From positions 62,001-126,000 of the forward strand of contig NZ_FXAT01000016.1 in the NCBI RefSeq assembly GCF_900177725.1: a DNA stretch of 64,000 nucleotides, read 5' to 3'. The position numbers were made by a program, and so were the translations under genes. The notes below the pieces were generated by a model. The model did not search any database and was not told the DNA's origin. It worked only from the letters and a program-made list of their open reading frames with translations. The DNA is from Paraburkholderia susongensis (lineage in GTDB: Bacteria; Pseudomonadota; Gammaproteobacteria; Burkholderiales; Burkholderiaceae). Below, one piece after another: positions 16,761 through 25,703 of the stretch; the stretch's first letter is position 1; every line of letters begins with the position of its first letter.

Positions 16761-17807
16761 ATGCAAAGTCACACCATTGAACCAGAGCAAGCGCAGGCGA
16801 GGCGCGAGTACTACGACCGCATCAGCCGGCAGAACCTGACTCCGTTATGGGAAGTGCTTGGGAAGCTGGTCACGCCGACGCCGGGCTCTCCCGCCGTAGC
16901 GGCCCTGTGGCGTTACGCGGAGATTCGCGAACCCCTCATGGAAGCCGGTCGCCTCATTAGTGCGGCCGAGGCTGAACGCCGTGTACTGATCCTGGAGAAC
17001 CCAGCGCTGCGTGGGCGTTCTGCCATCACGCAAACCCTGTACGCGGGCGTGCAGATGGTCTTGCCCGGCGAGGTGGCTGCCGCGCATCGCCACACACAGT
17101 CGGCGCTGAGGCTTCTGCTCGAGGGCGATGCCGCCTATACGGCGGTCGATGGAGAGCGCGCCACGATGCACAGAGGAGACTTCATCCTGACTCCTTCGTG
17201 GACATGGCACGACCACGGAAATCCTGGCACTCAGCCGGCCGTTTGGCTCGATGGGCTCGACGTGCCCCTGGTGCAATTCCTCGATGCCAGCTTTTCCGAG
17301 CGCTCGAGCGCGGCCACTCAACCGCCCGTCAGGCCCGAAGGCGACAGCCTGAAGCGATACGGCGCGAACATGCTGCCTGTCGACTACCAGCCCGTTGGCG
17401 TCTCATCGAGCCCTGTGCTCGTCTATCCCTATGAGCGTACCAGGGAATCGCTGCTGGGGATTTCTCACGGCGAACCGGACGAACATCTCGGCTTCAAGCT
17501 GCGTTATGTGAACCCTGCCACCGGCGGATCGCCGATGCCGACGATCGGCGCCTATGCACAGAGGCTCCCCTCCGGTTTCGAAACCCGGCCTTATCGCTGC
17601 ACGGACGGTACCGTCTACGTCTGTCTGGAGGGTTCCGGCCATGCCGAAATTAGCGGAACCACGCACAGCTTTGGTCCTAATGACATCTTTATTGTTCCTT
17701 CCTGGAATGAGCTGCGCATCCACGCAACAAAGGACACGCACCTGTTCAGTTTCAGCGATCGTCCGGTCCATCAGGCGCTTGGCTTGTGGCGCGAATCGCG
17801 GGAGTAA
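16761..17807 (+). CDS. nagI: Gentisate 1,2-dioxygenase
   Basis: A 348-residue bicupin protein. The first cupin carries the iron-binding HRHTQS motif near residue 111 and WLDGLDVPLV, both typical of gentisate 1,2-dioxygenase. The second cupin (about residues 260-340) lacks an obvious metal site, as is usual. The enzyme opens the gentisate ring between C1 and C2 with oxygen, giving maleylpyruvate. It is placed between the reductase and the hydrolase genes, 16 bases after the former. 1-hydroxy-2-naphthoate or salicylate dioxygenase are related alternatives, but the operon content favours gentisate. Confidence 0.88.
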   Translation: MQSHTIEPEQAQARREYYDRISRQNLTPLWEVLGKLVTPTPGSPAVAALWRYAEIREPLMEAGRLISAAEAERRVLILENPALRGRSAITQTLYAGVQMVLPGEVAAAHRHTQSALRLLLEGDAAYTAVDGERATMHRGDFILTPSWTWHDHGNPGTQPAVWLDGLDVPLVQFLDASFSERSSAATQPPVRPEGDSLKRYGANMLPVDYQPVGVSSSPVLVYPYERTRESLLGISHGEPDEHLGFKLRYVNPATGGSPMPTIGAYAQRLPSGFETRPYRCTDGTVYVCLEGSGHAEISGTTHSFGPNDIFIVPSWNELRIHATKDTHLFSFSDRPVHQALGLWRESRE

Positions 17808-17812
17808 GAGAA

Positions 17813-18541
17813 ATGAATAACCAAATGGATTTGGCAGTTCCGGCTTCGCCCCTTTACTCGCTGACCGTACATGGAAGCGAAAAGCGTTTTCCGGTCAATC
17901 GCATCTTCTGTGTCGGCCGCAACTACGCCGCTCACGCGCGAGAGATGGGCAAGGATCCCGAGCGGGATCCGCCGTTTTTCTTCATGAAGCCGGCCAGCGC
18001 CATCGTAGACGCCTCGGCTCCTGTGTCGGTTCCGTATCCGTCGATGACCTCGAACTATCAGTACGAGATCGAGCTCGTGGTCGCCGTCGGCAAGGGCGGC
18101 TTCGAGATTCCGGCGAGCCAGGCGCTCAATCATGTGTTCGGTTACGCCGTTGGACTGGACATGACACGCCGTGATCTGCAGCTTGCGGCTCGCGACGCAG
18201 GCCGGCCATGGGAGTTTGGAAAGAGCTTCAGCAACTCGGCTCCGGTTGGGGCATTGCATCCCGTCGGGAAAGCCGGGCATGTGACGTCGGCGGCAATTGA
18301 ATTGACGGTCAACGGGTCGACCAGGCAGGCATCCGACGTGGCAAAGCTCATCTGGTCGACTGCGGAGTGTATCGCGCACCTGTCTCTCCATGAACCGCTG
18401 CGCCCCGGCGATCTGATCATGACCGGAACACCGGAAGGTGTCGGTCCCGTGGTGGTTGGAGATGTGATGCGCGGCCGAATCGACGGACTCCCGGAAGTGG
18501 TCGTGACCGTAATCCAGCAGAAGATGGAGGCAGCGCAATGA
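17813..18541 (+). CDS. nagK: Fumarylpyruvate hydrolase
   Basis: A 242-residue single-domain FAH-family enzyme with NRIFCVGRNYAAHAREMG at the start of the fold, the metal-binding YEIELVVAVG and the closing MTGTPEGVG. This size and motif set are typical of fumarylpyruvate hydrolases, which yield fumarate and pyruvate. Its stop overlaps the start of the next gene (ATGA), indicating translational coupling. No maleylpyruvate isomerase gene is in the operon, so the enzyme might also take maleylpyruvate directly, or an isomerase is encoded elsewhere. Confidence 0.87.
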   Translation: MNNQMDLAVPASPLYSLTVHGSEKRFPVNRIFCVGRNYAAHAREMGKDPERDPPFFFMKPASAIVDASAPVSVPYPSMTSNYQYEIELVVAVGKGGFEIPASQALNHVFGYAVGLDMTRRDLQLAARDAGRPWEFGKSFSNSAPVGALHPVGKAGHVTSAAIELTVNGSTRQASDVAKLIWSTAECIAHLSLHEPLRPGDLIMTGTPEGVGPVVVGDVMRGRIDGLPEVVVTVIQQKMEAAQ

Positions 18542-19800
18542 CATCCACGATATTTCCTCAAACCATCAAGTGGGAAGGCGAGGGTACCAGCCGCATCCCG
18601 TTCATGGCGTACACCGACGAGTCGATCTACAGGAAAGAGCTGGAGAGGTTCTTCTATCGCAAGCACTGGTGCTATGTCGGCCTTGAAGCTGAGATTCCGA
18701 ACCCGGGCGACTTCACCCGTACCGTGATTGGCGAGCGGTCCGTCATCATGGTCCGGGGCGCGGACAACAATGTCAACGTCATAGAGAATGCGTGTGCCCA
18801 TCGCGGCATGGCGTTTTGCAGAGAGCGTCACGGGAACAGGAAAGACGGCTTCACCTGTCCGTACCACCAATGGAATTACACGTTGGAGGGCGATCTGCAG
18901 GGCGTTCCGTTTCGCCGGGGTGTGAAGCAGGACGGTAAGGTGCTCGGCGGCATGCCGGCCGACTTCAAGATGCAGGACAACGGCTTGACGAAGTTGAAGG
19001 TTGCAACGCGGGGCGGGGTCGTTTTCGCCTCGTTCGACCACGAGATCGAGTCGTTCGAGGATTTCCTCGGCCCGACGATCCTGCAGTGTTTCGACAGGAC
19101 TTTCAACGGCCGGAGGCTGAAGGTTCTCGGATATAACCGGCAGCGCATTCCGGGCAACTGGAAGCTGATGCAGGAGAACATTAAGGATGCCTACCATCCT
19201 GGTCTTCTGCATACGTGGTTCGTGACCTTCGGGCTCTGGCGTGCCGATAACCGGTCGGCCCTGAAGATGGACGCGCACAACCGGCATGCCGCAATGATCT
19301 CCACGAGAGGCAACTCGCTGAAGGCGTCAGAGGTTTCGCAGGTCGCGCGCTTCAAGGAGGACATGCAACTCAATGATCCGCGCTTCCTCGATATCGTGGC
19401 GGAGCCCTGGTGGGGCGGCCCGACTGCGGTCATGACGACCATTTTCCCGAGTGTCATTCTGCAGCAGTCGGTCAACAGTATCTCGACGCGGCAGATTCAG
19501 CCGAACGGACACGGCTCATTCGACTTCTTCTGGACGCACTTCGCGTTCGAGGACGATTCCGAAGAGATGATCCAGCGGCGGCTCAGACAAGCCAACCTGT
19601 TCGGTCCGGCAGGCTTCGTCTCTGCCGACGATGGCGAGGTGATCGAATTCTCCCAGTCGTCGTTCGAAAGCCGGCCGTTTCATCGGACACTCGCCGAGCT
19701 CGGCGGGCATGAGGTCGCCGATACCGATCACATGGTCAGCGATACGCTCATTCGCGGCATGTACCGCTACTGGCGCGAAGTCATGGAGGCACCGGAATGA
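18538..19800 (+). CDS. nagG: Salicylate 5-hydroxylase large (oxygenase alpha) subunit
   Basis: A 420-residue Rieske oxygenase alpha subunit. The [2Fe-2S] Rieske centre is formed by CAHRGM and CPYHQW (about residues 84-109). The mononuclear iron site follows in NIKDAYHPGLLHTWF (about residues 217-231) with a later acidic ligand. The sequence and the neighbouring genes fit salicylate 5-hydroxylase, which forms gentisate from salicylate. It overlaps the upstream hydrolase gene by four bases and the downstream beta-subunit gene by four bases. Anthranilate or a substituted salicylate are possible alternative substrates. Confidence 0.88.
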   Translation: MTSTIFPQTIKWEGEGTSRIPFMAYTDESIYRKELERFFYRKHWCYVGLEAEIPNPGDFTRTVIGERSVIMVRGADNNVNVIENACAHRGMAFCRERHGNRKDGFTCPYHQWNYTLEGDLQGVPFRRGVKQDGKVLGGMPADFKMQDNGLTKLKVATRGGVVFASFDHEIESFEDFLGPTILQCFDRTFNGRRLKVLGYNRQRIPGNWKLMQENIKDAYHPGLLHTWFVTFGLWRADNRSALKMDAHNRHAAMISTRGNSLKASEVSQVARFKEDMQLNDPRFLDIVAEPWWGGPTAVMTTIFPSVILQQSVNSISTRQIQPNGHGSFDFFWTHFAFEDDSEEMIQRRLRQANLFGPAGFVSADDGEVIEFSQSSFESRPFHRTLAELGGHEVADTDHMVSDTLIRGMYRYWREVMEAPE

Positions 19801-20273
19801 TGGAGAACCTGAAAAACTGGATGGCGCTGACGCAGCTGTATGCGGACTATGCGAGCGCAGTGGACTCCGGTAACTGGAACCTGTGGCCGGAGTTCTTCAC
19901 CGAGCAGTGTGTCTACCGCCTGCAGCCCCGGGAGAACTTCGAGCGCGGATTTCCGCTGGCGACACTTTCGTTCGAAAGCAAGGGGATGCTCAAGGATCGC
20001 GTCTACGGCATCAATGAGACGCTTTTTCACGACCCGTACTATCAGCGGCATATCGTCGGCGCGCCGCTGGTTCGCAAAGTCGAGGACGGCCGCATCTACA
20101 GCGAAGCCAATTACGTCGTGATCCGCACGAAGCTGAACCAGTTGTCGACCGTGTTCAACGCGGGTCGTTACGTCGACGAAGTCGTTGCGACCTCTGACGG
20201 TCTGAAGTTTGCATCGCGTCTCGCGATCTACGACAGCGAAATGATTCCGAACTCCATCATCTACCCGGTCTGA
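19797..20273 (+). CDS. nagH: Salicylate 5-hydroxylase small (beta) subunit
   Basis: A 158-residue NTF2-fold beta subunit of a ring-hydroxylating dioxygenase, with QLYADYASAVDSGNWNLW at the start and conserved YVVIRTKLN later. Beta subunits are structural partners of the alpha subunit. Its ATG overlaps the alpha-subunit stop, so the two are made in step. Confidence 0.87.
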   Translation: MMENLKNWMALTQLYADYASAVDSGNWNLWPEFFTEQCVYRLQPRENFERGFPLATLSFESKGMLKDRVYGINETLFHDPYYQRHIVGAPLVRKVEDGRIYSEANYVVIRTKLNQLSTVFNAGRYVDEVVATSDGLKFASRLAIYDSEMIPNSIIYPV

Positions 20274-20275
20274 TC

Positions 20276-20602
20276 ATGAATACTGATACGAATTTTTCGT
20301 GGCAGGACGCCATCGCGGTCGAAGACGTGCCCGCCGACGACGTGGTCGGGGTAATCGTCGCGGGAAAGGACCTTGCCATCTACTGCGTGGATGGCGACGT
20401 CTTCGTCTCCGACAACCTGTGTACCCACGGCCACGCACGGCTTTGCGACGGCTTTCTCGAAGGTCACGAAATCGAATGCCCGTTGCACCAGGGAAAGTTC
20501 GACGTTCGCTCAGGCGAGCCGACCTGTGCCCCGGTAACCCAGGCCATTCGGACCTATCCCGTCAGGATCGAGAACGGCCGGGTTTACGTCGCCTTTGAGT
20601 AA
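20276..20602 (+). CDS. nagAb: Rieske-type ferredoxin
   Basis: A 108-residue ferredoxin with the Rieske motif CTHGHARL and CPLHQGKF (about residues 43-66). It carries electrons from the reductase encoded at 15755 to the oxygenase. It starts two bases after the beta-subunit stop. Confidence 0.9.
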   Translation: MNTDTNFSWQDAIAVEDVPADDVVGVIVAGKDLAIYCVDGDVFVSDNLCTHGHARLCDGFLEGHEIECPLHQGKFDVRSGEPTCAPVTQAIRTYPVRIENGRVYVAFE

Positions 20603-20637
20603 CGAGGCGTTCCACCAGAACATACAAGGATGTTTCG

Positions 20638-21711
20638 ATGAAGCCAGTTTTTGATTTCTTCTGCCACTCGCCGACCATCATGTTCGGCGCTGGCCGCGCG
20701 AACGAGGTGAGTGCGCGATTGCGCGAGCTAGGGCGGTCGAGGGCGCTTGTCGTCACAACCGCTTCGGGACAGCGGCGCTACGCTCAGGTGATCGAATCGA
20801 TGGGCGCAGCGGTCAAGGCAAGCTTTACCGGTGCGCAGCCTCATTGTCCTATTGAAGTAGCGAATGCGGCACTCGACGCGTTCCGCCAGCGGGAATGTGA
20901 TGCCGTCGTCACCATCGGTGGTGGATCGACTATCGGCGTTGGCAAATATATCGCGGTAGAGACCGGCGCGCCTCATATCGCATTGCCGACCACGCTTTCG
21001 GGGTCGGAGATGACGCCGCTGTTCGGCGTGCTGGTGGATGGCGAAAAGCGCAGCAGGCGTGAACCCAGGGCGCTCGCCAATACCGTGATTGTCGATCCGA
21101 TGCTTGCGCAATCGTTGCCGATCCGGGAGACCGCGACCACCGGCATGAACGCGCTCGCGCATTGCATCGAGGCGCTGTATGTCCCAAAGAGCAATCCATT
21201 GACGAGCCAGCTCGCGCTGACCGGGATCGACATGCTCTACCGCGCGCTGAAGAAACTGGCCGATGAACCCGCTGACGTGGAGGCCCGCACCCAGGCAGCT
21301 TATGGCGCAACGATCGGCGGCCTGATGGTCAATTCGGTCGGCATCGGCATGCATCACCGGATCTGTCACATACTGGGCGGGCGCTTCGAGGTGCCCCACG
21401 GCGAATCCAACTGTGTCGTACTGCCACATGTACTGGCTTATAACGCGCCGGCGATACCTGAGGCATGCGCGACGATGGAGTCGGTGATGGGCGCACATCC
21501 CGCGGTGGCACTGCAGCGACTCGTATGCGATCTTGGTGCGCCCGTCGCGCTAAGCGAACTGGGCGTTGCGGCGGACAGCATCGCGGCCATCGCCAGTGAG
21601 TCCTTCCACCACATCGATCACAACCCATTGCCGGTTGACGAGGCAGCCGTGCTCAGGCTGTTGCAGGCCGCGTGGGCCGGGCAGGAGCCGTCCGTGATGC
21701 AGGCGCACTAG
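20638..21711 (+). CDS. Maleylacetate reductase-like iron-type alcohol dehydrogenase
   Basis: A 357-residue protein of the iron-containing alcohol dehydrogenase superfamily closest to maleylacetate reductases. It has FGAGRANEV near the N terminus, the GGGSTIGVGK nucleotide site, PTTLSGSEMTP, NALAHCIEALY and MHHRICHILGGRF. Maleylacetate reductase makes 3-oxoadipate from maleylacetate in hydroxyquinol and chloroaromatic pathways and is not part of the standard gentisate route. Its place at the end of this operon, 35 bases after the ferredoxin gene, suggests a branch or a different ring-cleavage product. The usual metal-binding His residues are partly replaced, as in this subfamily. Confidence 0.83.
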   Translation: MKPVFDFFCHSPTIMFGAGRANEVSARLRELGRSRALVVTTASGQRRYAQVIESMGAAVKASFTGAQPHCPIEVANAALDAFRQRECDAVVTIGGGSTIGVGKYIAVETGAPHIALPTTLSGSEMTPLFGVLVDGEKRSRREPRALANTVIVDPMLAQSLPIRETATTGMNALAHCIEALYVPKSNPLTSQLALTGIDMLYRALKKLADEPADVEARTQAAYGATIGGLMVNSVGIGMHHRICHILGGRFEVPHGESNCVVLPHVLAYNAPAIPEACATMESVMGAHPAVALQRLVCDLGAPVALSELGVAADSIAAIASESFHHIDHNPLPVDEAAVLRLLQAAWAGQEPSVMQAH

Positions 21712-21878
21712 GGGCATTGCTCGCTTCATCCGGCGTTAGCGGTTTTCGCCTTGTGGCCGCCGGCGGCTTGCACGTATCACATGACCAGAACGATCACAGA
21801 AAAACACGCCATCTCTCGCATATTGATTAGTAGACCGTAAGTTATAAAAAAATGGTCGTTGGAACAAAGGAGACTTCA

Positions 21879-22970
21879 ATGGAAATGCCCGGTGCGTTGA
21901 GGGGTGTCGCTTTCTTTTCGTTTGTGCAAGTGTCATGCCTCGCATACGGCCAAAGCAGCATTACGCTATACGGCATCATCGATACAGGAGTTGAATACTA
22001 TAACCATGCTGCTGGTGGCGGCAGTTTCGTCGGTGTGCCCACATTGACTGGCGAAGTGCCTTCGGAGTGGGGATTGACGGGCTCGGAGGATCTCGGCGGA
22101 GGCAACAAAGCGTTTTTCAAGCTGGAGAACGGCTTCGCGCCGGGCACCGGCGGTTTCGATTACGGTGGCCGCTTGTTCGGGCGAGCAGCGAACGTGGGGC
22201 TGGAGACCGCGTACGGCTCGCTGACGCTTGGGCGGCAGCTCAACATGACGGCTTATTCTCTCCTGAACGCCGACGTTATCGGGCCGTCGATTCATTCACT
22301 GTACGTCTTCGACAATTATCTCCCCAATGCACGCAGCGACAACGCCATCGGCTATATGGGAAAGTTTGCGGGCCTGACCATCGGCGCGACATATAGTTTC
22401 GGCCGGGACGCAGCTGGTCCCGCCGGCCCTTCTGCAACGAATTGCCCGGGACAGGTGCCCGGCGATTTCCTGGCCTGCAAGCAATACACCGCCCTGATTG
22501 CCTACGATTCGTCGAGCTTTGGCGCAGCGGTGTCGTATGACCAGATGCGTGGTAACGAGGGTGCGTCTGCACCGCTGACCAGTAGCGACTACACGGACAC
22601 ACGCTCTGTCGTCGATGGCTATTTCAAGCTGACCAGCCTGAAAGTAGGCGGTGGCTGGATTCACCGCAGCCTGTCGGCCGGTGTCGCAAGCACGCTGTAT
22701 AACCTGTATTTCCTCGGACTCAGCTATGTGCCGATCGCCTCGCTGGTGATTGACGCGCAGGTCGCCAAGTACATCCAGCTACGCGTGACGAGTTCGACCG
22801 GGCTGGTTGCGCGCGCCAGCTATTTTCTGAGCAAGAACACCTCCGTCTATTCTTCCGTGGGTTACATGATCAACGGCCGAAACGGCAGCACGTCGGTGGC
22901 CGCCGGCGGTACGGTCGAGCCAGGCGCGGAACAGGTTGGCGTGATGCTCGGTGTGCGTCACGCATTCTGA
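21879..22970 (+). CDS. Gram-negative general porin
   Basis: A 363-residue outer-membrane porin. A signal peptide ends near AYGQSS, followed by the typical first strand SITLYGIIDTGVEYY, alternating beta-strand segments such as GLTGSEDLGGGNKAFFKLENGF and YGSLTLGRQ, and a C-terminal VRHAF ending in Phe as needed for outer-membrane insertion. AAGGAG lies just upstream of the chosen ATG. Its position after the operon suggests that it admits the aromatic acid substrate. It may be expressed from its own promoter because 167 bases separate it from the reductase gene. Confidence 0.88.
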   Translation: MEMPGALRGVAFFSFVQVSCLAYGQSSITLYGIIDTGVEYYNHAAGGGSFVGVPTLTGEVPSEWGLTGSEDLGGGNKAFFKLENGFAPGTGGFDYGGRLFGRAANVGLETAYGSLTLGRQLNMTAYSLLNADVIGPSIHSLYVFDNYLPNARSDNAIGYMGKFAGLTIGATYSFGRDAAGPAGPSATNCPGQVPGDFLACKQYTALIAYDSSSFGAAVSYDQMRGNEGASAPLTSSDYTDTRSVVDGYFKLTSLKVGGGWIHRSLSAGVASTLYNLYFLGLSYVPIASLVIDAQVAKYIQLRVTSSTGLVARASYFLSKNTSVYSSVGYMINGRNGSTSVAAGGTVEPGAEQVGVMLGVRHAF

Positions 22971-23059
22971 ACCTCGGGACCCACGTGCAAAGCATACGTT
23001 GACCCGCGGCGAGTGACCGCAACGAAGCCTGGCGTCGTCGCGCTACATGGGGGGCGACG

Positions 23060-24670
23060 CTACGCGCCCATGAATGGGGGTGTTTGTACGGCACACTCCG
23101 ACGACAGTGCGTGCGAGGTGGCTGCGTCGATGGAAGGAGCGGGACGATGCTCGCCGAAGTAAAGGGTGCGGCGCTCGAAAATCGTGTAGATCTCGCCCGC
23201 CGAAAGCAGTTTTTCACGGCCGTACGAGCGAGCCGGTGCCAACAGATGATATTTCGCCTCCGCGCCTTCAAACTGAATCTCGATGAGTGATTTGTCGACC
23301 AGTTCGCCGACGCAGTCCATCACGGCTTCGTTGGAGAGCATGGCGTCGCATGCGATCAGGCACGCCGCTTCCGCAGCGAAGGTGCCGTTGAAGACGCTCA
23401 GACGTCTAAACACTATCTGCTCGATGGCGTTGAGCATCTCGAAGCTCCAGTCGAATGAGGCGCGCAGGGTTCGATGTCTGGGCTGGGCCGTTCGATAACC
23501 ACCTGCCAGATAGAGCAGAGGCTCGTCGAGCCCCTCGCAGATACCTTCCAGGCCGAGTACGGAAGCGCGGCCGGCGGCCAGTTCGAGTGCGAGCGGAATG
23601 CCTTCGAGGCAACGGCATATCTTCTCGACGACGCTGAGCCGATCGTGGCTCATGTCGACATTCACGCCGTTCGAGAACAGGCGCCTCAGGAAGAGACTGA
23701 CCGCCGGAGAGCGGAACGTGGCATCCGGGCTATCGCCTGCTTCAGGGAGGGCGAGCGGGCCGACACGATAGACGACTTCGAGGGACACACGCAAACGGAA
23801 CCTGCTGGTGCAGAGGATGCGAACCTGGGGATTGGCGCGGCTGATCAGCCCTACGATTTCGGCCACGTGCTCCACGACGTGCTCGGCGTTGTCGATGACG
23901 AGCAAGCCTCGCATTCCCGCCAGCACGCTCGCCATGAGCTGGAGATCAGGCTCATCCTCGTCGAGCGGGTGGCCGCAGACGTCAGCGAACGCGCGCATTA
24001 CCGCCCCGCGTGTCCGGTGCGTCGCGAGTTCGACGAGGAAGACCTCGACAGCCTGTTCCGCAGCGAGCAGGCGCGCGACTTCCCGGGCAATTCTTGTCTT
24101 CCCGATGCCGCCCGCGCCAACGAGCGTCAGGATGCGCGCCGAGGCCATCAGAGAGCGTATTTCGGCTATTGCGGCTTCGCGCCCGAGCAGCGCTTCGCCT
24201 GCCGGCATCTGGCTGGACCTGGCGGTTGGTCCGGGTTCGGGGCGCGGCAACGGTATGATCCTCGCGTCGGGGCCAGGGGCCACCAATTGATACCCGCGTC
24301 CCGGCACCGTCAGGATCAGCTTGCGATCCGTGCCTAGCGCCTTGCGGATCGCCGAAAGCTGAACGTGAATGTTGTTTTCCTCGACGATCGTATCGGGCCA
24401 GACAGTCTCCATGAGTTCATCTTTGGAAACGATGCGTCCGCCCGCGAGGGCGATGGTCGCAAGCACATCGAATGCGCGCGATCCGAGATCCGCCACTTTG
24501 CCGCCGCGACGTAGCGCCCGTACGCCGAGATCTACCTCGCATTCGCCAACCTGAATAATCTGCGCGCGCGGATCGAACGATCGGGAGTCGGTTATCGCGT
24601 GGTTCATGTCTGCAGTTCCGTCCGACTTACTCGGCAAGGGGCTTGGGGGCGCGGCAACCTGCCCGGTCAT
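23060..24670 (-). CDS. Winged-helix transcriptional regulator with STAND-type ATPase
   Basis: A 536-residue protein. A PhoB-like winged-helix DNA-binding domain spans about residues 38-132 (ends in TVPGRGYQLV). A P-loop ATPase of the NB-ARC or STAND type follows, with Walker A GAGGIGKT at 185-192 and a Walker-B-like LLVIDNAEHV near 260. There is no receiver domain, so input must come through the ATPase part. GGAG upstream supports this start. It is divergent from the two-component operon at 25023 and may regulate it. Paralogues are encoded at 35076 and 50787; this one lacks the long helical C-terminal part of the 35076 protein. Confidence 0.85.
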   Translation of the reverse strand: MTGQVAAPPSPLPSKSDGTADMNHAITDSRSFDPRAQIIQVGECEVDLGVRALRRGGKVADLGSRAFDVLATIALAGGRIVSKDELMETVWPDTIVEENNIHVQLSAIRKALGTDRKLILTVPGRGYQLVAPGPDARIIPLPRPEPGPTARSSQMPAGEALLGREAAIAEIRSLMASARILTLVGAGGIGKTRIAREVARLLAAEQAVEVFLVELATHRTRGAVMRAFADVCGHPLDEDEPDLQLMASVLAGMRGLLVIDNAEHVVEHVAEIVGLISRANPQVRILCTSRFRLRVSLEVVYRVGPLALPEAGDSPDATFRSPAVSLFLRRLFSNGVNVDMSHDRLSVVEKICRCLEGIPLALELAAGRASVLGLEGICEGLDEPLLYLAGGYRTAQPRHRTLRASFDWSFEMLNAIEQIVFRRLSVFNGTFAAEAACLIACDAMLSNEAVMDCVGELVDKSLIEIQFEGAEAKYHLLAPARSYGREKLLSAGEIYTIFERRTLYFGEHRPAPSIDAATSHALSSECAVQTPPFMGA

Positions 24671-24762
24671 TGGCGCTCCGATGCTGCGAGCAGGCCGATT
24701 GTGCGCCGGCCGTGTAGAGACGGATGATAGGAGAAGCGTCTTTTCCTCACCCTTACTCCAAA

Positions 24763-24778
24763 ATTAACTTTTGTTAAT
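24763..24778. repeat. Inverted repeat 1, ATTAAC-N4-GTTAAT
   Basis: Perfect six-base arms with a TTTT spacer, in the gap between divergent regulators. Likely a dimer-binding site or part of a promoter. Confidence 0.5.
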
Positions 24779-24863
24779 CTACCGTTGCCGCAGCGGTGGC
24801 ATAAGGTCTTTCGGACATTCGAGGGTACCGGTGCGCAACGTCGGCGTCGACCGCTGAAGTGAA

Positions 24864-24881
24864 CATTAACTAAATTTAATG
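24864..24881. repeat. Inverted repeat 2, CATTAA-N6-TTAATG
   Basis: Perfect six-base arms sharing the ATTAA core of the repeat 100 bases upstream. Two related palindromes in one divergent gap suggest a common regulator. Confidence 0.5.
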
Positions 24882-25022
24882 AGGCGCCGAAAAACCGCGT
24901 ATCCGCTCTCGACGGATAATTGGAGGCCAGATGTCTGTGGCGAACAAGACCGGGCTGTACACGTGCGGCATCGTTGCGCCGGGACCGTGCACGGCGGCCG
25001 TCTGGAACCGCGAGTGGTTGGG

Positions 25023-25703
25023 ATGAAGATTCTGTTAGTCGAAGACAATCTGCAGGTCGCCAGCTTTCTGAAAAAAGGGCTTGCCGAGGCGGGTCACGTG
25101 GTCGATTTCGCCGACAACGGCCAGGACGGCATGTGCCTCGCCATGAGCGGCGCATACGACTCGATCATTCTGGACCGCATGCTGCCGGGCGGCGTGGACG
25201 GACTCAGCATCGTGGCGGCGTTGAGGGCGACAGGGAACAAGGTTCCGGTGTTGATCCTGAGCGCGCTCGACGCCGTGGACGAGCGCATTCGCGGACTGAA
25301 GGCCGGTGGCGATGACTATGTGGTCAAGCCCTTTGCTTTCGGAGAGGTGCTGGCGCGGCTCGAGGTGCTCATGCGCCGCACGCAGAGCGACGTGCTCGAG
25401 ACGACGCTCAAGGTGGGCGATCTGTGCGTCGATCTGCTTTCGCGACGGGTGACGCGTGCGGGCAAGGCGATCAGCCTGAAGCCGCGCGAGTTCAAGCTGC
25501 TCGAGTACATGATGCGGCATGCCGATCAGGTCGTGACGCGCACGATGCTGCTGGAGAATATCTGGGAATATCACTTCGACCCGCAGACCAACGTGATTGA
25601 TGTGCACGTCAGCAAGCTTCGGCAAAAGATCGATGCGGGATTTGAACGCTCGCTCCTGCACACCGTGCGAAACTCCGGGTACATGCTTTCGGCCGACGCA
25701 TGA
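25023..25703 (+). CDS. OmpR-family response regulator
   Basis: A 226-residue two-component regulator. The receiver domain (1-115) has the acidic pocket EDN, phospho-acceptor D51 and K103 in VVKPF. The winged-helix output domain (about 125-224) contains LKPREFKLLEYMMRH and VIDVHVSKLRQKID. The sequence resembles the QseB/CopR/CzcR group. The start chosen is the ATG of MKILLVEDN; a 48-codon extension upstream is not protein-like. Its last four bases overlap the start of the giant kinase gene, so its partner is probably one of the kinases downstream. Confidence 0.93.
   Translation: MKILLVEDNLQVASFLKKGLAEAGHVVDFADNGQDGMCLAMSGAYDSIILDRMLPGGVDGLSIVAALRATGNKVPVLILSALDAVDERIRGLKAGGDDYVVKPFAFGEVLARLEVLMRRTQSDVLETTLKVGDLCVDLLSRRVTRAGKAISLKPREFKLLEYMMRHADQVVTRTMLLENIWEYHFDPQTNVIDVHVSKLRQKIDAGFERSLLHTVRNSGYMLSADA

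Larger units (their letters stand above)
24671..25022. promoter_or_regulatory. Divergent control region of the signalling island
   Basis: Gene-free and locally AT-rich. It contains two inverted repeats with ATTAA cores, listed separately. It separates the winged-helix ATPase gene from the response-regulator operon. Confidence 0.45.

Noticed and set aside
21760..21775. GCCGCCGGCGGC palindrome after the maleylacetate-reductase-like gene as a terminator
   Set aside because: No T-run follows and the 12-base palindrome leaves no room for a loop.
21823..21848. TTGATT and TATAAA as a porin promoter
   Set aside because: The spacer is only 14 bases, too short for sigma70.
24879..25022. 48-codon N-terminal extension of the response regulator
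   Set aside because: The receiver domain starts exactly at MKILLVEDN; the extension overlaps the control region and one of the palindromes' neighbourhood.
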